Shown here in pieces: positions 23,201-35,000 of a stretch of DNA of 64,000 nt (position 1 is the stretch's first letter; each line of letters opens with the position of its first letter). Source of the DNA: Sipunculus nudus (Eukaryota > Annelida > Sipuncula > Golfingiida > Sipunculidae); the NCBI GenBank assembly GCA_026874595.1, contig CM049315.1:37344164-37408163 (forward strand). The letters run 5' to 3'. The notes beneath the pieces are model-generated. The model did no database searches, was not told the DNA's origin, and saw only the letters and a list, made by a program, of their open reading frames with translations. The position numbers and the translations under genes were made by a program.

Positions 23201-25078
23201 CCAGTTAGGCATTAGGTTCATATTTCGAAGCAAATCGTTCGTCAGTCTGCTGGTGAAATCTTCAGGAGATTCCGGCTTTAAATTTAAATAATAACTTTGG
23301 AATAACCAGTCTACTGTATTATTCAGCTCCACAGAGTTCTGCGAAACGTTCCCGAATGCTGCAGAATAGGAGCTTTGCACTTCAGGAATAGAAAGATTTA
23401 GAAACGGGGTGACCGCCTGGAGCAAATTATACAGTTGATTAGTAAAGTACTGGGCGTTCATAACCCCGGAGTAAATTACCTCAATCTTTTTGCTCACAGT
23501 AAAGATATCTTCCGTCATGGTAATATTTCTGTGGAAAACGTAAGCGTAATCTTTTAACCTTGCTGTTGCCTTGACACTCTCCCTTTCCTCTGAGCCCACC
23601 GGGTACTGGGTTATCGCTTCTTTCCAGGCCACATAATTAGACAGAGTAGCTTGAAAGACGCTGGCCGGATATTCTGTCCTTTCACACTTGGGAGAACACG
23701 GGCACAAGTCAGTGAAGTTTTCCATAGCTGGCAACTTTTCTGGTAAAGGAAATTTAACGTATATATTTAATACGTGAAAAAACTAAAAATTGAATGTTCT
23801 ATTCAGTTTTTCTGTTGTTCAAATGCAGTTCCACTGCTAAAGTTATATGTTAAATGCTATGGAACTTTGCAATAAAATCGACGTTAACAATATATGAAAT
23901 GTTCGAGTCCCCCAGCCCTATATGACTGCTCCTGTTGCTACCTGCTAATCACCTGCACGGTCTATGGATAAGGTAAATAAGACTTTATGTTATTATGATA
24001 CTGTTTTTCTGGAAGTGAATCCATCCCAAATCACCACATTGTGACAATGGTTTGGCAGCAGAGACCCAATCCCTTAAATAATCAAAGTTAAAACTAATAC
24101 TGGAAGCGATTTACAAATTTCTTGAGAGATGTAATTTTCATTTATAGTTTTCAACTACCGCCTTATCATTATTTGGCATTGACCGCCGCATAGCCAACAT
24201 TGTCAAAAATAAAAAAAACACTTTCCTGAGTCCATAGTACTCGAAAACGACTTTCCCTGACAACTCTTGCTGATTTTAATTAAGGATTACATAACAGCCA
24301 TCACTGGCCCACACAGATTTGCCAAGCACACCTCGTATGTAACGAAAGTATTAATATGACATCACCAGTTACTCATCGTAAATTAAAAAAAAATCGTTGT
24401 AACAATGTGGCTAGCCTGCTGTCCACAACAGGGCAAAGGGTAACGTTTAGTAAGGCACTTATAATGGTCACCCCAGTGATTTATCTGTGGATTAACTACA
24501 AGGTATATGCTTTGGTTGTGTTGCAAATTAGACCATACCGGTAATTTTCTATCGATAAACAATAGAATGGATATTCTACATAAAAAATGAATAAAAATGG
24601 TGCACACTATTCTTTGTACAAATGTGTGCCATTAGTATAAAATTAAGCATAAGTAAAATATTGCAATTTTGCAGAAATAAAAACAACTCACCCAGCCAAG
24701 GCATGGCACATTCGATCATATCAGTGGGATGACAGTGCGTCACGTTGACAACTGAAATATGTTGGTAAAAAGATTTAGACGATCGTCTTATTAAAAAAAT
24801 AACCAGATTAACCTAGAAATGACATCAAAGGGAAGTTGAAATTTACTTCAATACTCTTATACATCAAGTATAATAATAACCAAAACTATTTACCTATACA
24901 GATGAATATACAAATAAAGCAAAAAATCGTATGCAAACATATAATATATATGTCTACATTTACATGTGCGGCTCTTTATGTCCTGGAGTCCTAGTTCTGC
25001 ACAACATTACTGGTTTTCTTAATAGTGCTTATTTTGTATATAAATACATGAATATAAATATATATATAATTATATATA

Positions 25079-25157
<79 letters not shown>

Positions 25158-28100
25158 CTTGGCGTTGAATCCATTTAGAGAATTACTTCTAGGTAACTTA
25201 TCACGTTTCTTTTCAACTGTGCTGCACTAAGTACTAATTTTTATAACCTTAGGTTAAAGATATAATTAGATCAGTCCTTTGTATAGGTGATATATTGAAG
25301 AACCATTCATGTAAAAATCTTGACATCCGCATTTCTCAATAACGAAGTGAGTGACACAGTCCAACCAGCACTGCTCCATGAGCGTGACCTCAGAACAAGC
25401 CAAACTCAAACCGGAAGATGCCGAGTGCTACAACCAGACAAACCAGAGAATGGCGTGAGATATTGATAATTAAATAAATATGTATCTCCCCACAGGCTTG
25501 TAACAATACAACCTGCAACAGAAACTTCCTGTTTTAATTAACCTTATTTTGACACTAATGCCAAATTTTTCTCAAAAATGTCCTCTCACACACATACAAA
25601 TGGCGGAAAGTGGGTAATAATTCTCAATATCTTGACCTCGCAAGATAACCTCTTGCTGACACGAAGAAAATGACGCAAACCGGCTTTGATTGGATCCAGA
25701 CTGAAAACAAAATGTTTACCGTCACGGCATATGTGTACCTAAAAATCTTCCAAAATAGATAAAACCAACACACTAGAAAGTTTGATACCTAACTCACATT
25801 ATAAAACATGAAATAGTTTATTTTTTTTTGAGAGAAGCTGCTCGAAACTAACTTGAGTTGCGGAGACAACGAAACTCGTCTGCGTTCCCGTGCTGACCGG
25901 AACACCTGAAGACGTCATAAGACTGGGCGGAGCGTCGGGATCGTGCAGGAGGACCGTGAAGCCGGCAGAGTTCTTGACGCCCGTGGTGTACTCGTATTGC
26001 TCCGTATTCAGCTTCAGAACCAGACCGCCATACGCTCCTGGTTAAGAAAACCTTCACTATGATATGAGGGGAAAAGGTGTTTCCATATCCCTGTACTGCT
26101 TATACATTTAAGTGGCTCACAACATGGATGAATTGGGACTTATAATCTGTGATTAATTTGCTTATGTTCATTATATAAAGTGTATATAAAAGATATTAAA
26201 TGAATGTACGTACGTATTAAGGACGTAATAGAAATGTTAGATGTTCTTTTGGTAAATGCAAGCTTTAGTCAGAAGTGCGCCAAAATTACAATGATATTGT
26301 AGTACACGATCTGTTAATTGTCACGTGAATTCAAGCCACTGGATGCGAACGTTCGACATACATCTTCCGAACATTAGCTTAGAGACATCAGTAATCCATA
26401 ATTTTTTATACGACCATATGTCGTTATTAAATGTTCGGACGCTCTGACATAATTTATACCAATAAATTCTAAATCACACAGATCTTGTGTTTTATAGACT
26501 CGAACCTTCGGAATATACCAATTTTGTGGAGTTTTTTATTCCATTGAATGTGAAACAGTATCCCATGTCAGTCGGGACGCGTGTAAAATCGTTTTCCATG
26601 TCACATGGGCGGCCGCGCCAATAACACCTGTAACACAGATTGACATCATTTGTCATCTCATTTAAGCAAAGACTTAATAGATATTATTAAAAAAGATTAG
26701 ACAGTACACCCATACCTGAAAAAGGTATATGATCAACAATACATAGGACGGAATAGGAAGATTCGTGAGCACACCGGAAAATGCGCTATCAGTAAAAACA
26801 TTTTCTCTTAAATTTGCAAAACATTGATGAAGTTTTACAGAATAATCTAACGGTATTCCAATCATCAAAATAAAAATTAGTTTGCACTATTCTCATATAC
26901 AGGACTTTCGATTGGAGGAAAACTGTGCACGCTCAAGCAAAAATATCGTTGGGTCACAAAGAATTTTGGAGCGGATCTGTATCAGATTTTGAAAGGTAAT
27001 GTGTAAATTGAATCGTTCTATATTCATTGTATGATTATTTGAAAATATTGAAGAATAAGGATCACTTTTCAACTCAGTGTTTACATAATTGATTCTCTCG
27101 GTCCCACGCTTGGACCCCCCCCCCCAAAAAAATCTTCCGAAAAAGATTTCGAGTTTAACAGACGGTTACCCCTGCGTTACTGAACGCCCCGCAAATAATA
27201 TAGCTCCATTCCATGAAAGTAAAATTAATGACAGTGTGACAGATTTAGATTAAATTTGTGAAGAAAACTTTTACCCAGATCATAAAAAAGGAAAAAACTG
27301 AATCAGCAACAACAATATAATACGTCTTAAACTGTTGTTAAGTGGGAAAAGATGACAGTTTCGATTTAGTATATTTTGTACATTTGCCATAATTTAAAGC
27401 AAACTTACTCTTGAATCATATCCTCCTTCTGATGTGACAAAAGGGAATAGAAATCCAACATGTCCAATTCAGCGTTGTCTAAGTCCCTGTTGGCGTCCTT
27501 GTAATTTTGGATCAGTTCCTGTGCCTCTGGGGATTCCGGGCCGGAAGTCGTCTGCAACTTTTTCATTGTTTCCATCATCATTGTCGTGTAACGGAACACT
27601 GTTTTATTGGCCAACCTAAAAGGATGTCCAGGAACGTGGGATCCAAAGTAGTATGTCTGGGACAACCTTGAGAGAGGAGATTACGTTAAGCTGCATATAT
27701 GATTAACCAAAAGCCGATTGTTTTATCTTTCTCTTTAACCTGATAGACCTTCATTAATTCCGTACTATAATATATTGATCCATGTAATCTTTATTAGTAC
27801 ACGGTCTTTAATTCAAAATCACCCAAAAAAGTACATTAAAATTAGTAATATCCCTTCAAAATATTTTTTTTTACCTGGAACAGTGTTAGTGCTGATGGTA
27901 TAAATATTTGAAAAATTTCTTTCATTTTCATATGATGTTTTAACATTTTTATCTTTAAAAGTAACGCTATTTAAAACGAGTAAAGGCAAGCCACTTTTGA
28001 GCAGGCTTAATTAAATTACAGGACAATATCTCACAAATAACTTTTATTTTTAGAAAAAAATGGAAAGAAATACATGTTGCTTGTTCCTTATGTGCGTTTG

Positions 28101-31100
28101 TCTGAAATTAATGTGTTAATTTCAAATTTCCTTTTTGTATATTCTCAAGCGCTCTGTATATAATGCACTTACCGGAAGCGGTTGTTATTGCAAATAGTTA
28201 CAGCAGGAAACGGTAGAGGGCGCTTGTAATCTACGTCAATGTTAACCTTTTTAGGGTAACCTAGGTAGGATTCCATCCGAATGTACATCTGCCGGCACAT
28301 GAAGACGCAGGACCCAGTTACTACCAGCACCCATATTAACCTAGAGAGTAATATTACATACAGATCTATATGTAATTCCACTAGGATATCAAATATTTGT
28401 TTCAGTCACAGGATTGAAAAAAATACCTTACACATGCAAAAAAAAATTGAATTTCTTATCGCAAAGAAAATAATGGGACTAATAAATTCCAGGACAGGTA
28501 GTGGAACATTCAAGAATAGAGTTAATACGTAATAACGTACATAAGCGCAATTGTAAATGATTTTTTTTATGTACTGAGGGTTTGTGAACATGATTTTGTG
28601 TTTTTTGTTAAACTTAAATTAGGCTAGTTTTCGACGATAGTAACTCTATGCAGATGTGTGTTTGTGTGTCTGTGTGTGTATTGCTCATGTGCAAATATTT
28701 GTAAATACTTGTTTATGTTTATGGATATTTAAATATATAATTATAGATACATGTATGTGCGGATTGTATATATATATAAATATATATATATATATGAATG
28801 AATAGAAATTTATTCTGAAATAAAAGGCCTCAAGTCCATGGTTCCACAAAGAGCATGTGTTAAGAATCATAAAAATTCAACAATAACAAAATGTAACTGC
28901 ATAACATGAACTAACAAAACATGCATTAAAACACAATCTTGTATGAAAATGTTGTATGAAAAACCCATGTTTGCAATATCTAAACACAAGCAGAAATTTT
29001 GTAATCACATATTTCATTTCATTTAGAGGTCATGAATAATAACAATAATAATACCAATTATAATAATAATAATAAATAAGTGAACATATAAAACAAATAG
29101 TAGTACAATGCATCGATTATGCATACAATGCATACAATTATCTATTTCTTAATTGGCAGATGAATAAGTAAGTAAATAAATAGATTACTTAGATGATAGC
29201 TTTCAATTCATCATCTCTCCTGATAAAGGCATAGTGTACAAAGGTTGCTAATTGTTTTATTGTATGGGCATTATTATCTGCCATCAGAGATGTAAATGTA
29301 CTTAAATCATCAATATACTTGATTCTCAAGTCTGTATACAATGGGCATTTCATGATAAAATGATGCTAATCTTCCACAACAGCTTCCCCATATCTTAGAC
29401 AATATTTACAAAACCTTTCGTCCCATGAAGTATTACTATGCTTTCCTTTTTCTACTTCTAAATTATGTGATGAACATCTTAGTCTTGAAAGACTTTTCCT
29501 ATAGTTGACATTCTGTAGAACTGTAAAATATTTTTCAGTGTTTAAAGTTAATTTAAAAGTTGAGTATGTGTTTAATCGACGATTTTTAGATATACTACTC
29601 GTCCAATCCTGCAATAAAGAATCATTTAATCTCTGTTTCAATACTGAGATAAATAATTTAACATCCCCTACATCTTGTTCAATCCAAACAAAGCCAAATC
29701 CTTGCGAAAATAATATTTTCTCTATATTAGTTATCTGTTTTCCTGCTTCATCTAAGCGATATAATTTATTATACAATTGCTTTGGTAATCTATTATTTGT
29801 CATATTTATCAATTTAGTCCAATAAGTTATGGCTCTTATTATATAGTGAATCTTCAAGGGCAACCGCCCACATTCTCCTAGTACTGCAGCAACTGGTGTA
29901 TTCATATTAACTTGGAGAATGTATTTACAGAACTTGGTATGTACAATTTCAATATTGTCACGTTTCAAAAACCCCATAGTTCACTACCATAGCACAGAAT
30001 TGGAAGGATCATCCTATCAAAAAGAAAGAAGGATTTACAAATAGATAGTTGCTTGTATTTTGAGATAAATTGTTTGATTATTATTAAAGCTTTGTTTGCT
30101 TGACAAATTAGATTCTGCTTCATTTTGGACCAATTTAGTAAACTTGTAAATGTGCCTCCCAGGTATTTATAGTTAAGCGTTTACCTTTATAAAACCATTT
30201 TTCATATTTTCTCAAAGTTCCCCCATTTCTAAACACAACTATTTTAGTTTTTTCGACATTGACTTTCATTCCATAATTATTACAAAATACTTCTAATTTA
30301 TTAATCTTGGATTGTAATCTGCCTGCTTTGTCTGCAAAGCAGACCACATCATCAGCAAACATCAGCATTGAAAGATAAGATGATTCTGGACCTATATTTA
30401 TACTGTCTTCCTCAGAATGTATAGTAAAATAAAATTCGTTCATGAAAAACGTAAAAAATAAAGGACTGATCATACATCCTTGTCTTGTGCCAACATTGTA
30501 TTTAAAATAACTAGTTATTCCTTCATTTTTTAAGACACAAGACTGTAATTTCGAGTACATTGACTTGAGGATATTAAATATTTTTCCTTTAATGCCATAT
30601 TTATGAAGTATATAGGATAATAAGTCATGTTGAATACAGTCGAACGCCTTGGAAAAATCTATAAAAATTGCATAAAATCGTCCTTTTTTCCTTGATAGGT
30701 ATATTTCAATAAGTGCCATGAGGGTATACATATTATCAATTGTGCTATAATTTCTTCTTTATCCAGCTTGCTCTTCTATGAATTTATTGTGTTTATCTGC
30801 CGCAGAGTCGGGATATAGAATCTCTTTTCTAGGTAGCGGCTTTAAGGTGTAGACCCCAGCTTTTGGCTCTTAAGTAAGTCAGTTAGAAGCCAGGGACTCC
30901 GCGTTTAAGGCGAAGCACGGGCGAAGTTGATTTGCTAGCAACCCTGCATATCGTTAGTTAAATGCATACCCCATTGACTGGCAGTATAATGTTTTGGCAT
31001 ATAAATGGTAATAATTCTAATAGGTCTCCGCGTATTAAGCGATTGAAGAAGTTAAGGTCAGACGCATTTGAGAAGCCCGCAAATATCCGTATCTTTAGTA

Positions 31101-31397
31101 AAATGCCTACCCCTTTGACTGATAATGGTTTGGTATATAAATGATAATCTAAATCTGGACAGACCTTTCGGCCATTTGGTGATTTAAAACTTAATTTGCT
31201 GTCGTGTTTTATTTCATTCGTAGTATAAATCCTATAATATTACAGGCACCCTAAGCGTTTTACCTGTAGAATATTGTGACATTTTCTTACCTCCTTAATA
31301 AATGATGAGATGAGACACAAATTGGTTTAGCTCCTGCGACCCCCAAGTCGTCGGCAAAACGCTCGTTTAGTTCACGGGATTTATTTTGATCTGACAT
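20129..31397 (-). CDS. DEG/ENaC-family ion channel, 11-exon gene
   Basis: This family forms trimeric amiloride-sensitive sodium channels gated by peptides, acid, force or other cues at the plasma membrane. Exons, from the start: 31397-31291, 28340-28173, 27666-27409, 26627-26506, 26037-25853, 25427-25304, 24751-24692, 23739-22911, 21699-21609 (or to 21596), 20816-20709 and 20235-20129. Intron phases agree at every junction except 9/10. The assembled protein is about 723 residues, longer than typical ASICs (about 500-550) because of exon 8. Visible motifs are FPAVTIC after membrane span 1, [17 protein letters not shown], the cysteine-rich KCGC and CPCSPKC core, and [13 protein letters not shown] at span 2. 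The His of the N-terminal His-Gly motif is replaced by Ala. The ligand and subfamily cannot be read from the sequence. A LINE fragment sits in intron 1. Confidence 0.92.
20709..20816 (-). CDS. DEG/ENaC exon 10 (pore and second membrane span)
   Basis: Acceptor TTTCTTTCAG, donor A/GTAAGA. It encodes [20 protein letters not shown] and the rest of span 2, then a basic SRTKRR stretch. The GxS selectivity-filter position reads Gly-Gly-Ser, within family variation (GAS and GSS are common), and the conserved Glu after LTIF is present. Confidence 0.92.
21609..21699 (-). CDS. DEG/ENaC exon 9 (last extracellular strand)
   Basis: Acceptor TTATTTTAG. It encodes [19 protein letters not shown] and a following acidic segment, corresponding to the strand that leads into the pore. 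The best donor (ATA/GTAGGG) leaves phase 0, but exon 10 needs phase 1. A weaker GT at 21595 would extend the exon to 21596 and restore the frame, adding four residues. The true end is therefore unsettled. Confidence 0.8.
22911..23739 (-). CDS. DEG/ENaC exon 8 (cysteine motif plus long extracellular insert)
   Basis: Acceptor TTTACCAG, donor CAG/GTAAGT, 829 nt. It opens with the conserved LCPCSPKC motif. It continues with about 260 residues before the conserved strand in exon 9, where ASIC-type channels have about 40. The extra part holds many potential N-glycosylation sites (NIT, NLS, NVS, NNT, NFT, NTT, NHT, NDT), helical stretches and two further cysteines. It has no stops or frameshifts, so it looks maintained. 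Confidence 0.9.
24692..24751 (-). CDS. DEG/ENaC exon 7 (60-nt cysteine-rich microexon)
   Basis: Acceptor ATATTTCAG, donor G/GTGAGT. It encodes [19 protein letters not shown]. Only one frame is open, and it fits the phases of both neighbours. Confidence 0.85.
25075..25155. repeat. (TA)n microsatellite in channel intron 7
   Basis: About 80 bases of TA lying in the intron between exons 6 and 7. Confidence 0.9.
25304..25427 (-). CDS. DEG/ENaC exon 6 (CWLDC...KCGC segment)
   Basis: Acceptor GGTTGTAG, donor AATG/GTTCTT (weak but phase-correct). It contains [20 protein letters not shown], the family's C-x3-C ... C-x-C core. The usual Pro-Tyr-Gly-x-Cys just before it is not evident; the sequence there reads SLACSE. 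Confidence 0.82.
25853..26037 (-). CDS. DEG/ENaC exon 5 (palm/beta-ball strands)
   Basis: Acceptor TTAACCAG, donor CAA/GTTAGT, 61 codons. It encodes [16 protein letters not shown] and [15 protein letters not shown], matching the family's GL-L-LN-EY and AG-VLLHD pattern, and ends VVSATQ. Confidence 0.9.
26506..26627 (-). CDS. DEG/ENaC exon 4 (C-x6-C and GYCFTFN)
   Basis: Acceptor TGTTACAG; the phase-1 donor GAAG/GTTCGA is chosen because it alone joins exon 5 in frame. It encodes [20 protein letters not shown] followed by MGYCFTFNG. This corresponds to the family's first extracellular cysteines and the conserved G-x-CYTFN. Confidence 0.85.
27409..27666 (-). CDS. DEG/ENaC exon 3 (finger region)
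   Basis: Acceptor CTCTCTCAAG, donor GA/GTAAGT. It continues [16 protein letters not shown], then a helical, acidic stretch, and ends HQKEDMIQ. That ending matches the family's G-x-EDMI-x-C entry to the first cysteine, which follows in exon 4. Confidence 0.85.
28173..28340 (-). CDS. DEG/ENaC exon 2 (first membrane span and FPAVTIC)
   Basis: Acceptor TTACTCTCTAG, donor CG/GTAAGT. It encodes span 1 ([20 protein letters not shown]), then a linker and [17 protein letters not shown], one of the family's most conserved signatures. Confidence 0.93.
28796..30810 (-). pseudogene. 5'-truncated, frame-broken LINE (reverse transcriptase)
   Basis: Minus-strand fragment with reverse-transcriptase motifs: [29 protein letters not shown], the catalytic MLMFADDVV, and a following [10 protein letters not shown]-terminal domain follows with [12 protein letters not shown] and [13 protein letters not shown]. 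The 5' part (endonuclease and the start of RT) is missing beyond about 30810, typical of incomplete target-primed insertion. There is an in-frame stop at about 30765 and frameshifts near 30170 and 29985. The 3' end carries AATAAA and runs into ATTCATTCA plus (TA)n. It looks like a Jockey/CR1-like non-LTR clade; the exact clade is not determined. It lies in channel intron 1 in the same orientation as the gene. Confidence 0.88.
31291..31397 (-). CDS. DEG/ENaC exon 1 (cytoplasmic N-terminus)
   Basis: ATG at 31397, donor GAG/GTAAGA. It encodes [20 protein letters not shown] and [15 protein letters not shown]. Its phase-2 end joins exon 2 to give [11 protein letters not shown]. The FA-x-x-LGVAG segment aligns with the family's FA-x5-HG motif, with Ala in place of His. 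The frame is open a little upstream, so a longer N-terminus or a further upstream exon is possible. Confidence 0.8.
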
Positions 31398-31399
31398 GG

Positions 31400-31952
31400 C
31401 ACAGTATCCATATATATTTCCACAGTTGTGCGTTACTTCATTTGATGTTAAAATATCTGCACCTCTGAAAAGATGCTAACTTTACAGTCGTGGAATCCAG
31501 CAGTTTATCTGTAAGACAATAAATCTGTAAGACAGTCACAAAATGATTACTTTTTTAATATATCATGAAGAGAAAGACATCCAGGTAAATAAAAAAAACA
31601 AAAAGCTGGTCTTGTTCCTTTTTTAGCCTAAATTAAGTTAACGTGATTTCGAACTCTCATGAAACTATATTTGCCATAAAAAGAAAAAAAATAGTATTTG
31701 GTTTATAAAATGTTTACAAGCATAATGAACGATAGATTTTTTTTTATATAATTTAACCGATATCGTGCTTGCTTAATAGATTTAATATTAAGAAATATGT
31801 CACCAGTAAATACTAAACGATCTCCAACGATAACACGCTTTGTGATTACCATTAATTATGCAGTAAAGCAATAATATGTCATTGAAGCGGCGAGTGCTGT
31901 ATTGATAGAGAAATTCAAGCTATAGCACTCCAGCCTTGCATCCGTCTGGTCC

Positions 31953-32000
<48 letters not shown>

Positions 32001-32322
32001 CTTCTTCTTTGGTAACTTGTATTTATTACGGTCCTGGGATATATATATTACTTATTATCTGCTTACCAAAAACATCTAAGACAAAAAATATTCCACAGGG
32101 TCTTTCAAAACCAGTAAGGCTTGATTTTTAGTAATTTGATTGGTCGACATGTGCTAATCAATATTATTGATGAAATCATAATCAAAGTTAGCCGTTCACA
32201 ACGCTCGGTGTGAACAATTTCCTACTTTAGATAAGAAGTGAAAAAAATCAATAACAGTCTCCTGGAATGTTCATTATTTCTATAGGGTTATTATAATAGC
32301 AAGAGTCATTCACAAAAGAAAA
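31400..32322. other. Upstream of channel exon 1, includes T homopolymer
   Basis: A run of about 45 T lies at 31958-32000, possibly a retroposon tail in reverse, but no body is recognised next to it. The channel promoter or an upstream non-coding exon may lie here; no core promoter element can be assigned. Confidence 0.4.
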
Positions 32323-33080
32323 CAAGTGACACATGGGTCGTGACGCTTAGCTGACAAGCACGAGTGGCTAAATTTTTACAACTGCTATCTTATTTAAAGA
32401 GAAAATGAATGCGAATGTTGTTAAAATATTAGGGGGAGGGAGGGAGATGTGTACGCATAAAGCACATTACTTGATGGTTCAGGGCAAAATAGTGTTACTA
32501 GGCATGACTGAACATTTGCTACTGGTTCAAATAGTGAAATTGAAATTTCCAGAACTAAGCTTGCACAATTAAGATCACAATGGCCTTATTTAGGGTTTGC
32601 AAGGATTTTTTTTTTTTTTTTACTGACCTAAAAAAAACATTCTGGGTCCAGTGGTTACAATTAGTGCCCTGCTTTGGTATCAAATTTTCATTTATTCTAG
32701 GGGGTAATATAAGACCCAAAGCTCGGAGTAATTGGTAACAGAGACCTAATTTCAAGTTTGAAAGGAGACATTTCATAGTCCTCTCAGAATGTCAAGTGCT
32801 TGCGATTTGTGCCCTATTAACAGATGACCGCATCTTTGAATGTCTCAAAAATAAAGGAGAAAAATGCGTTAAAATTTAAAAAAAAAACAAGGTGACGCCA
32901 CTAGTCTTCCGAAAATGATTAAACACTCCATCACCTATATGCATGCAAAGCATCATGGTGATAAGTACATTACTGTTCAGGTACTAGAGCTTTTGTATCA
33001 TTTTTTATTATTGTTATTATTCTGGGGGGGGGGGGGATTCGGAGCTCCATGGCTCAGAGGATATAGTCCTGTTGCCGAGC
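32323..33080 (+). repeat. Copy of the GGTGGCGCCACC dispersed family
   Basis: Opens with AACAAGTGACACATGGGTCG followed by TGACGCTTAGCTGAC, like 53740-53772. It has the family order GGTCCAGTGGTTACAATT, GGTAACAGAGACCTAATTTC, ATTTGTGCCC-TTAACAGATGACC, GTGACGCCACTAGTC, and TGTATCA-TTATTCTGGGGGG. Diverged and with a G homopolymer at about 33023. Confidence 0.75.
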
Positions 33081-33860
33081 CCAGTAACCTTGCACTAAGG
33101 CAGAATTTTTTTTTTATTGCTGATTTGTGTTCTCCAAAGGCTCCTGAATCTAAATCCGCTCGGTGACTACTTGGCTCCCTTGTGCTACTTTTTAATTGCA
33201 CAAATTCAAAAATGGCATCAGCGCTCATTTTAAAATTAAAATACATTCTAGTGAATAACAATATAGTTTTAGCTAACTGTTTTCTTTACATAAATTGTGG
33301 ACAAAAACTTTCACAAGAAGAGTGACATGCCACGATGCAACAATAATACAATACTTATCTAAAATGGCCACCGAAATGGCTGTCATTTACCGAAAATAAC
33401 GTTATTTGAAAATATTCCGTAGGTTAAACCATGGAGTGATAGTTGGTGATTAGTTTTTGGGCTCCCGTGGGTTGCGCTTTAGCATATGTATCAAAGTAAT
33501 TTATAAATAATTTATATCCATGAACATTTAAAATGTCATCTGTAGATTGAATTATAATAATAATGATGATAATAATGATAATAATAATAATATTTATAGC
33601 CCCAAAGTCCCTGAGTAGTTAGTGACAGCATATACCATATATCCTTGGTGTATTTGTGTTTGCTTTAAATTCGCAGATAAATAAGTTAAAACATCTTAAA
33701 TTCAGCAAAATCTTGTTATGGTGTACATAAGAGAGCTAGAATACTATGGTTTAGTTATCCATTCTCATAACAACGTTTTATTTTTAATCTGATTTTGTAT
33801 TTCCAATTAATTATTTTATTCATCAATGAAAAAATTTTCATAGGATAATAGTTGTTTGAT
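33081..33860. other. Intergenic, no gene seen
   Basis: AT-rich, with an ATA/ATG triplet-like simple repeat at about 33552-33592. Nothing else is recognised. Confidence 0.45.
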
Positions 33861-34323
33861 CAGTGCTGCCGTTCTTTTTTTCAAAGCTTTAACGGTAAAA
33901 GCTACCGTTTATACTTTTTTGTACTTTTTTTCAGGTAAAAAATACTAGTTTATACTTTTTTAGCGAAAAAGCATGGTTAGTTTGGGCTATCCAGTGGTAT
34001 ATCAAAAGATTTAAAAAGTTATAATGAGACCTTACAATGTTTTTTCCCACATTGAATGTGTGTTCACTGTTGTTTGGAGTTCATGTTGAGCTGTCAGTAG
34101 CTTACTGACAAAATGCCAGGTGCTAAAATAACAGAATGTGGAGGCTCAACAAAAATACTTAACACAACAGTGTACACATTATTTATGAAAAAAAAAGTTT
34201 ACAAATGCTTGCATATCAGGTAAGATGTCGTATGTTCATACTTTTTTTAAACTTTTTTAGCAATGTTGATACTTTTTGGTGAGGAAATGATACTTTTCTT
34301 ATAGACCTAGAGTGGCAGCACTG
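33861..34323. mobile_element. hAT-like MITE
   Basis: Starts CAGTGCTGCCGTTCT and ends AGAGTGGCAGCACTG, an inverted repeat of about 15 bases. The interior repeats ACTTTTTT-type blocks and has no coding capacity. Near-identical octamers (TGTTTGAT and TGTTTGGT) at the two edges could be an 8-bp target duplication with one change. The terminus type and octamer fit the hAT superfamily. Confidence 0.7.
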
Positions 34324-34699
34324 TTTGGTGTGTATCTCAAGGAATGGATTTTAATCAATGCTTTGTCTGACCAGTATCTGTTACATATACTTCTGACCTT
34401 ATTAGGTTGAAAAATCTTATACCCATGGGAAATATATATGGAAGCTTGAGTGAATATAACGAAAAAAATATATTATTTTTCATCAAACTAAATTTCTTCT
34501 TTGTATGCCATTGATCAGCAATGTTGGATTCGAGTCCGGACTTGGACTGGAGTTTCCTGGACTCGGATTTGTACTCAAACGTGAGATGTGGAGCCGAGTC
34601 CATCTGAAATCCAAGGGATAAAGGCTGTCACTTAAACTATGATGTTCAGATGGAGCAACCCTCTTCTAATTAGAGACTTAAGACTGCATACTGTGGGTG

Positions 34700-35000
34700 C
34701 CATTTTGTTCGCGAGGGTTTCAAATTCGCTAAATTCGCGAAAGGGGAATCATCGCGAAAATAAAGCTTTCGGTACAAGAGGGCTAAGATTGATATTGTTA
34801 AAAAAATAAAAGATCATGTATCTTCAAAGATTGCTTTTGTCAATTATTTTACTCGGAAGATGTTCTCTTAGGTCCCCATGCAAACCTAAAGATTTTGCGC
34901 ACGTATTGTTTTATATAAGTATACTCTGTTAAGGTCTTTTGTATGAATATCGCGAAAATGGAACCCTCGCGAAAGTTGAAAAATGCGAAATTTTAACCCC
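34700..35000. mobile_element. MITE with TTCGCGAGGG inverted ends
   Basis: Left arm TTCGCGAGGGTTTCAAATTC (34708 on) and right arm CGCGAAAATGGAACCCTCGC (34951 on) are inverted copies rich in TCGCGAA. The interior of about 210 bases is AT-rich and non-coding. Exact ends are uncertain. Confidence 0.65.

Noticed and set aside
26674-26868. Hydrophobic minus-strand frame between channel exons 3 and 4, first considered as an exon
   Set aside because: It does not fit the channel alignment. Exon 3 joins exon 4 (26627) in phase and in family order without it.
32915-33261. Open frames in both strands near 33 kb
   Set aside because: They lie in a copy of the dispersed GGTGGCGCCACC family and include a G homopolymer; no protein is conserved among copies.
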